Shown here in pieces: positions 14,873 through 19,467 of a stretch of 19,467 nt of DNA. The notes under the pieces were generated by a model. The model made no database searches. It was given only the letters and a program-made list of their open reading frames with translations, and was not told where the DNA came from. Source of the DNA: CAZKZZ01 sp964557375 (lineage in GTDB: Bacteria > Spirochaetota > Spirochaetia > SPDA01 > CAZJBZ01); contig CAZKZZ010000058.1 in NCBI GenBank assembly GCA_964557375.1, forward strand, positions 1 to 19,467, read 5' to 3'. The translations under genes were made by a program, and so were the position numbers. Position 1 is the stretch's first letter; each line of letters begins with the position of its first letter.

Positions 14873-15941
14873 AACAAGGACCTCGGGTTACCACCTTTTT
14901 GTTTTAGTGTTGTTTTTTCTCGGCGGCCCGCTTTATGGGGAGGAAACCGTTTTCAGATCTAATGAAATAGGTATGACAATTGAAAAGATATCAGATTTCA
15001 GGCGGGACGAGTTCGAGTTTGTCCTTGTTGTCGAGGACAATGGAGAAGAAGACGGAGAGGAGGAGGTGCGCACCCTGTATCGAGATGGGGAGGAGTTCAA
15101 ACGCTGGGTTACTTCCTCTCTTCCGGAACAGAGACAGGTGGTTAGACGTTATGAGGAGGGTGTTCTCACCCACGAGACAGTATACCGGCTCGGCAAAACT
15201 GTGGAAGAGCGTTTTTACGCGGAAGAAAGCATTACCGAGATTCATTACTATAGTTACGATGAAAACGGATTGAGATCAATAGAAGTGACTGATGGACAGC
15301 AAGAAACTCTTTATACGCTTTATTATGTACGTACCGGTTCAGGAAGGCTGAAACAGGTGGAGAAGCGTACCCCGGAAGGTACCTCTATCGTTTCCCGCTA
15401 TAATTATTCGAAGGGATCACTCATTGGGGAATGGCATGGGAAGGAAGCAGCCGGTGAATATTTTAGATTTTCTGATGACGGCTATATTATTTCGAGCGAA
15501 GAGTGGGAAGGTGTTGACCTGGTGCGGGTCAAGCAGTATATGGAGGATGTAGCAGGCAGCAGAAAATCCGTAGAAAAGAACTACAAAACGGGTGTTACAA
15601 CCCATGTTTCTTACGATGAAGAAGACCGTGTCCTCTATGAAAAAGCGGTAAAAGATGAGAAACTTATCGAAGAAATAAACTATATGTACGAAGCCGGGAA
15701 CCAGGTCTTAAAGAGGGTCCGAACTCCGGGACTGTGGGAGGTGTGGACCTATCGATATGATCAATCCGATGAATTGGAAGAGGAGCGGTATCTCCGCAAT
15801 GGTGAACTCGTAAAAGTAACCGTTATTACCGGAGAAGATCGATACTATGAAGATATTTACCGGCGGGGAGAACCGTTCCTTAGGGTCTATTATGAAGATG
15901 ATGTAAAGACGGGCGAGGAATTTCTGCTTTCGAATAATTGA
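14814..15941 (+). CDS. Secreted protein with YD/MORN-like repeats, unrecognised
   Basis: The 375-residue product has an N-terminal hydrophobic segment (about 25-42, 'HLFVLVLFFLGGPLYG') with likely cleavage after G42. The mature part is made of loosely repeated units of about 20 residues of the form Y-x-Y/F-x-x-x-G-x-x-x-x-x-x-x-x-G, for example 'YSYDENGLRSIEVTDG', 'YNYSKGSLIGEWHG' and 'FRFSDDGYIISSEEWEG'. These resemble YwqK/MORN or YD-type repeats and suggest an elongated beta structure outside the cytoplasm. I do not know its function. ATG 14814 has an AGGAG six bases upstream and lies 59 bases inside ftsY; ATG 14853 would give a shorter signal peptide. It is followed by the lol genes, so a role in lipoprotein or envelope handling is conceivable. 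Confidence 0.75.
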   Translation: MKIYIPSTKKNISMYFSVYRTRTSGYHLFVLVLFFLGGPLYGEETVFRSNEIGMTIEKISDFRRDEFEFVLVVEDNGEEDGEEEVRTLYRDGEEFKRWVTSSLPEQRQVVRRYEEGVLTHETVYRLGKTVEERFYAEESITEIHYYSYDENGLRSIEVTDGQQETLYTLYYVRTGSGRLKQVEKRTPEGTSIVSRYNYSKGSLIGEWHGKEAAGEYFRFSDDGYIISSEEWEGVDLVRVKQYMEDVAGSRKSVEKNYKTGVTTHVSYDEEDRVLYEKAVKDEKLIEEINYMYEAGNQVLKRVRTPGLWEVWTYRYDQSDELEEERYLRNGELVKVTVITGEDRYYEDIYRRGEPFLRVYYEDDVKTGEEFLLSNN

Positions 15942-15959
15942 GCAGCTTGTCAAGGAGAT

Positions 15960-17264
15960 ATGAAAATCGGCTGGATTCTTTTTGTTGCAAAGAGATATTT
16001 TAAATCCAAACGGAGGGAGAAAACGTTCGCACCGTCCGCACTTTCCGTTACCGGGATTGCGATCGGGGTGATGACTCTGGTCTCGGTAATGTCGGTCATG
16101 AACGGGTTCCAGCTCGGTTTCATTGAGGATATCCTGGAGATCAGCTCCTATCATCTCCGGATTGTCCCGGAAGACCGGACCATTCCCGATAAAACCGTTG
16201 AATCAATTACAGAATTAAAGGAAGTACAATCCGTTGTACCGTTCTATGACATGCAGACTCTCATCAAGGGCAATTATGAGGAGTTTGAAGCTTGTTTTAT
16301 CCGGGGAGTTCCCCACGACACTGCCGAAAAAGACCCCGGATTTATTGAACAGCTCAGGATAGAGGACGGCTCGTTTGCCGTACAGGAAGAAAACACCATT
16401 GTCTTAGGCAGTGAATTAGCAAATTCGTTAGGTGTCTCATTAGGGGAGACGGTCACCTTAGTCTCACTTGCGGGGGAATCATTCACAGCGCTCAATCCGG
16501 AACAGATGACCTTTGTTGTTACAGGGCTTTTCAGATGCGGTTACTACGAGTTTGACAAGACATTGGCTTTTATTTCTTTGGATGATGCATCGAAATTCCT
16601 GCATCCGCAGGTGGACCTCACCTATGGTGTAAAAATAAATAATAGATTTAGGGACAGAGAAGCAATAAAAAGAATTGCGGAAGTGTTAGGCCCCTCTGCG
16701 AGCGGTTCTATTGTCTCTTGGCGGGAGTATAACAGCTCCTTTTTCGGTGCACTCAGGACCGAAAAACTCATTATGATGATTCTCATCGGACTCATTTTCA
16801 TAGTTGTGGGTGTGAATATATATCATTCCTTAAAGAGAGCAGTCTACGAACGGCTCGAAGAAATCAGTGTGCTGCGTGCTACCGGGGCTTCTCCCTTTTC
16901 CATCAGGTCTATTTTTATTTTTGATGGTCTGTTTATCGGGTTTTTAGGCGGTATCATCGGTCTCGCTCTCGGTTTGACAATTTCAATTCGGATAAATGAA
17001 GTATTTGCCCTTGTAGAAACCGTTGTCAACGGAGTACTTTATATTGCGGGTAAAATTCTCCTCCCTCTTCTCCCTCCGGGCGGAGACAGTTTTGCTATTT
17101 TTTCTCCACGCTATTACTATCTAACAGAAGTACCTTCCCAAGTCTTGCTGCCGGAGACAGTGCTGATATTCCTTTTCGCAGTAATTTCTTCGGGCGGTGC
17201 CGCTTATGCTGCATCCAAACGCATTTCATCAATTCGTCCGAGCGAGGTGTTACGCTATGAATAA
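15960..17264 (+). CDS. LolC/LolE-family lipoprotein-releasing permease (first)
   Basis: This 434-residue permease has the MacB/FtsX topology: one N-terminal helix (about 26-50), a large periplasmic domain (50-265), and three C-terminal helices (about 268-292, 315-345 and 395-420). 'AKRYFKSKRREKTFAPSALS' and 'GIAIGVMTLVSVMSVMNGFQ' at the N-terminus and 'EEISVLRATGASPFSIRSIF' before the second C-terminal helix are typical of LolC/LolE. In the family it extracts lipoproteins from the cytoplasmic membrane and hands them to LolA. GGAG lies two bases before the ATG. It overlaps lolD by eight bases. Assignment to LolC rather than LolE is not possible from sequence alone. Confidence 0.9.
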   Translation: MKIGWILFVAKRYFKSKRREKTFAPSALSVTGIAIGVMTLVSVMSVMNGFQLGFIEDILEISSYHLRIVPEDRTIPDKTVESITELKEVQSVVPFYDMQTLIKGNYEEFEACFIRGVPHDTAEKDPGFIEQLRIEDGSFAVQEENTIVLGSELANSLGVSLGETVTLVSLAGESFTALNPEQMTFVVTGLFRCGYYEFDKTLAFISLDDASKFLHPQVDLTYGVKINNRFRDREAIKRIAEVLGPSASGSIVSWREYNSSFFGALRTEKLIMMILIGLIFIVVGVNIYHSLKRAVYERLEEISVLRATGASPFSIRSIFIFDGLFIGFLGGIIGLALGLTISIRINEVFALVETVVNGVLYIAGKILLPLLPPGGDSFAIFSPRYYYLTEVPSQVLLPETVLIFLFAVISSGGAAYAASKRISSIRPSEVLRYE

Positions 17265-17940
17265 TAATCCGATCCTCACCCTCCAAGATGTTGAAAAGGC
17301 CTACATATCCCGTGCGGAAAAATTAACAGTATTGAAAGGGGTTAATCTAGAAATCGAAGAGGGAGAGATTGTTGTCATCACCGGGGAGAGCGGCTGCGGC
17401 AAGAGTACGCTTCTCAATCTCATCGGAGGGCTCGACCACCTCTCGGAAGGACAAGTCGTTTCCGCCGGTTATAAAGTAAGCCATCTTCATGAGGAGGAAT
17501 TGACCAAGTACCGGAACAAAGTAATCGGCTTTATCTTTCAGTTTCACTACCTGCTGAAAGATTTCACCGCGGTAGAGAACGTGATGCTGCCTGCTTTTAT
17601 GGGCGGGGTTGATCGGGAAGAGGCAATGAAGAAGAGCAGAGACCTTTTAGAGCAGATCAATATGGGAGCAAGAGCTTCTCATTATCCGTCCCAGCTTTCA
17701 GGCGGGGAGCGGCAGCGCGTCGCTGTTGCCCGCTCCCTTATCAATGATCCCCATATCATTCTTGCTGATGAGCCCACCGGAAATTTGGATGAAAAGAACT
17801 CCCGAACCGTCGAAGATCTTCTCTTCTCGCTTGTACGGAAGTTTAAAAAAACCCTTATCCTGGTAACGCACGATACGATCGTCCGTGAGAAAGTAGACCG
17901 TTTTTATAAATTGGAAGGGGGAAAACTGCAGCTTGTATGA
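17257..17940 (+). CDS. lolD: LolD-like ABC transporter ATPase
   Basis: The 227-residue ATPase powers the flanking permeases. It has Walker A 'GESGCGKST' (43-51), the Q-loop at Q95 ('FQFHYLL'), the signature 'LSGGERQR' (147-154), Walker B 'IILADE' (167-172), 'PTGNLD' and switch H205. The 'FQFHYLLKDFTAVENVMLP' stretch closely matches LolD of the MacB-type ATPase family. ATG 17257 is preferred over the in-frame ATG at 17197: it gives normal length and an 8-base overlap with the upstream permease, whereas the earlier start would reach 60 bases further into that gene. Ends in an ATGA overlap with the second permease. Confidence 0.94.
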   Translation: MNNNPILTLQDVEKAYISRAEKLTVLKGVNLEIEEGEIVVITGESGCGKSTLLNLIGGLDHLSEGQVVSAGYKVSHLHEEELTKYRNKVIGFIFQFHYLLKDFTAVENVMLPAFMGGVDREEAMKKSRDLLEQINMGARASHYPSQLSGGERQRVAVARSLINDPHIILADEPTGNLDEKNSRTVEDLLFSLVRKFKKTLILVTHDTIVREKVDRFYKLEGGKLQLV

Positions 17941-19244
17941 AAATTAAAACTGCCCTCTATCTTGCAGTAAAATATCTCACGACACGCGAAAAGCAGGGGA
18001 AAAAGAGCAGAAATATAGTAAGTGCAGTTGTCGGAGTATTCTTGAGTCTGATTCCATTGGTGGTTGTTCTGGAAGTAGCGAACGGGATGATAGAAGGAAT
18101 AACGAGAAGATATATCGAAGTGGGCACATATCACCTGCAGATAAAATCGTACGACAGTGAAATAGAAGAACAAGCGGAACAATTGATAGACCGTCTTGAA
18201 AAAGAATCGTTTATAACCCGGGTTTTTCCGTTTGTTCAGGGTTTGGGCATCATCTACTCGGAGCAGGCGAATACAGGTGTGTCTGTGAGAGGACTGCCTG
18301 CTGATTTTTACAGCAATGATCCTGCTGTTCGGGACTATTTGACCGTTTCATCCGGCAGTTTCGATCTCGAAACCGGCACATCGGTACTGCTGAGTGAAAA
18401 CGTGGCACACAATCTAGGTGTAGAGGTAGGTGATTCTGTTAAACTGCTTACTGCAAAAACAATTCCCGGCAGACCCATGATTCTCCGGCCTTCTACCTTT
18501 ACCGTCAAAGCCGTTTTTACTACAGGGTATCACGAACTCGACGCGCTCTCCGTCTACATTCCCTTGGAGAAGGCTAAGATACTGTTTCCTGAAAGCGGCG
18601 CTTACAGTGTTGGAGTGAAGGTGAGTGACCCTTACACCCGGCTCGAAAGAAATGCGGAGGTAGTCCAGAGGCTCGCAAAAGGAGGATGGTACGTTTACAC
18701 CTGGTACCAATTGGAAAAATCGATGTACCGTTCATTCGAAACCACAAAAAGTCTCCTTATGTTCATCATGGCTCTGATTGTATGTGTCGCTTCGGTCAAT
18801 ATCTCTTCGACCTTGGTTATGCTGGTAATGGAACGGCAATCGGAGATAGCAATATTGAAATGTTCGGGGGCTAGTCCGGGTCAAATTACACTTTCTTTTA
18901 TTTTTACCGGCTTTTTTGTAGGTATTATCGGCACGTTTTTTGGAATTTGCGGGGGACTGCTTCTATCCCTCCATATAAACGAGATTATCCATTCTCTCGA
19001 ATATTTTCTTATGAATATACTCCGGTTTGCCCAGGTGCTGTTCCAACCATTTGTTGATGTGTCGGTCAGCGAAGTGGAAATACTCAATCCTACCTATTAT
19101 CTCGAAGAGATACCGGTTTCTATCAATCTTACTGAGCTGTCCGCTGTGGCTATTCTGGCCGTGCTTTTGGCCACGCTGGCTTCATATTTCCCCGCTCGTA
19201 AAGCAGGTAAAATTCGCCCCTTGGAGATCTTACGCAAACATTAA
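17937..19244 (+). CDS. LolC/LolE-family lipoprotein-releasing permease (second)
   Basis: The 435-residue protein is a paralogue of the first permease, with the same layout: N-terminal helix (about 25-48), periplasmic domain, helices at about 275-300, 320-348 and 395-420, and 'EIAILKCSGASPGQITLSFIF' before the second C-terminal helix. 'VGTYHLQIKSYD' matches 'SSYHLRIVPED' of the partner. With lolD between, the order permease-ATPase-permease is that of lolC-lolD-lolE. The two permeases are expected to form the heterodimer that transfers outer-membrane lipoproteins to LolA; lolA is not in the window. Overlap of four bases with lolD. Confidence 0.9.
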   Translation: MKIKTALYLAVKYLTTREKQGKKSRNIVSAVVGVFLSLIPLVVVLEVANGMIEGITRRYIEVGTYHLQIKSYDSEIEEQAEQLIDRLEKESFITRVFPFVQGLGIIYSEQANTGVSVRGLPADFYSNDPAVRDYLTVSSGSFDLETGTSVLLSENVAHNLGVEVGDSVKLLTAKTIPGRPMILRPSTFTVKAVFTTGYHELDALSVYIPLEKAKILFPESGAYSVGVKVSDPYTRLERNAEVVQRLAKGGWYVYTWYQLEKSMYRSFETTKSLLMFIMALIVCVASVNISSTLVMLVMERQSEIAILKCSGASPGQITLSFIFTGFFVGIIGTFFGICGGLLLSLHINEIIHSLEYFLMNILRFAQVLFQPFVDVSVSEVEILNPTYYLEEIPVSINLTELSAVAILAVLLATLASYFPARKAGKIRPLEILRKH

Positions 19245-19330
19245 TGATTTTCCTTAAAAAAAGGTATTTTTCAGTAGACAACTGTAATGAGTGGTGTGAA
19301 TCGTGGGGATAGAAAACGAGATAAAATTAC

Positions 19331-19349
19331 ACGGTTGGACCGTTTTTTT
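19331..19349 (+). terminator. Likely rho-independent terminator of the lol operon
   Basis: ACGGT (19331-19335), loop TGG, ACCGT (19339-19343), then a run of seven T ending at 19349. The stem is only five pairs, but the G/C content and T-run fit. It lies 86 bases after the last lol stop codon. Confidence 0.55.
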
Positions 19350-19416
19350 GTATATTATAGGCAGAAACAGTAACATAGTGATCCACTAGCTACCTTGTTT
19401 TTTTTTCATAGATGAG

Positions 19417-19450
19417 GCTCTTTCAAAATTAAGACTAATTTTGAAAGAGC
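19417..19450. repeat. Perfect 15-bp inverted repeat with 4-base loop
   Basis: Arms GCTCTTTCAAAATTA (19417-19431) and its exact complement (19436-19450) enclose AGAC. No T-run follows on either side, so it is not a standard terminator; it could be an IS-end or MITE-like palindrome, or an RNA hairpin. The right arm is joined to the second copy of AGCTACCTT. Confidence 0.7.
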
Positions 19451-19467
19451 TACCTTAATATTACATG

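Larger units (their letters stand above)
19245..19467. other. Noncoding right end after the lol genes
   Basis: 223 bases with no credible gene. It holds a short hairpin with a T-tract (likely terminator, 19331-19349), a 9-base T-run (19398-19406), a perfect 15-bp palindrome (19417-19450) and two copies of AGCTACCTT (19388-19396 and 19448-19456). The sequence is AT-rich. Confidence 0.7.

Noticed and set aside
17197..17256. Earlier ATG for lolD
   Set aside because: It would add 20 residues translated from inside the permease gene in another frame; the ATPase family begins close to ATG 17257.
19252..19270. CCTT-A5-AAGG hairpin followed by T-rich bases just after the lol stop
   Set aside because: Only four pairs with an A loop; too weak to call a terminator with the better hairpin at 19331.
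19417..19450. Palindrome as an intrinsic terminator
   Set aside because: Stem is strong, but no T-run follows on either strand (TACCTT on the plus strand, CTCATC on the minus strand).

Overview
The window looks like a chromosomal segment of a free-living or host-associated spirochaete (Treponemataceae/Spirochaetaceae type). This is an inference from gene content: an Rnf complex in the C-D-G-E-A-B order, a GH57-type protein in the same operon, PEGA and FN3/TPR envelope proteins, a CheY-like regulator of the Bacillus/Thermotoga type, and a LolCDE-like lipoprotein transporter next to ftsY. No taxonomic marker such as rRNA is present. All genes are ordinary chromosomal genes with similar composition; I see no phage, integrase, transposase, tRNA, rRNA or CRISPR array. 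One run of 100 Ns (9395-9494) is a scaffold gap of unknown true length.

Layout. (1) 1-189, minus strand: start of an RluA-family pseudouridine synthase, cut by the window edge. (2) 263-9393, plus strand: one very tightly packed operon encoding a DUF212 membrane protein, an unrecognised multi-spanning membrane protein, RnfC, D, G, E, A, B, and a GH57 4-alpha-glucanotransferase-like protein. Most junctions are 4-base ATGA overlaps, so translational coupling is likely. Rnf couples ferredoxin:NAD+ electron transfer to ion movement across the cytoplasmic membrane. The GH57-like protein keeps the nucleophile glutamate but has lost the catalytic aspartate and the N-terminal histidines, so it may be a pseudoenzyme. 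(3) 9495-10679, minus strand: an exported FN3-like/TPR protein whose 3' end is in the gap. (4) 10767-12539, plus strand: a small Cas2-like protein without a CRISPR locus, release factor 2 (prfB) with its programmed +1 frameshift, and a CheY-like receiver. (5) 12532-19244, plus strand: a PEGA-domain envelope protein, FtsY, a secreted protein with YD/MORN-like repeats, and a LolC/E-LolD-LolC/E lipoprotein-release transporter. This joins co-translational membrane targeting (FtsY) with envelope and lipoprotein functions in one transcriptional direction.

The most interesting signals are: the orphan Cas2-like gene driven by a near-consensus promoter that places the transcription start almost on the ATG; the same leaderless geometry at three other starts; the degenerate active site of the GH57 protein inside an rnf operon; a serine instead of threonine at the putative FMN-linkage site of RnfD; and a perfect 15-bp palindrome near the right edge with flanking 9-base repeats. 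I find no strong evidence for a wholly new multi-gene system; the best candidates are the unknown 524-residue protein and the GH57 pseudoenzyme as accessory parts of Rnf.
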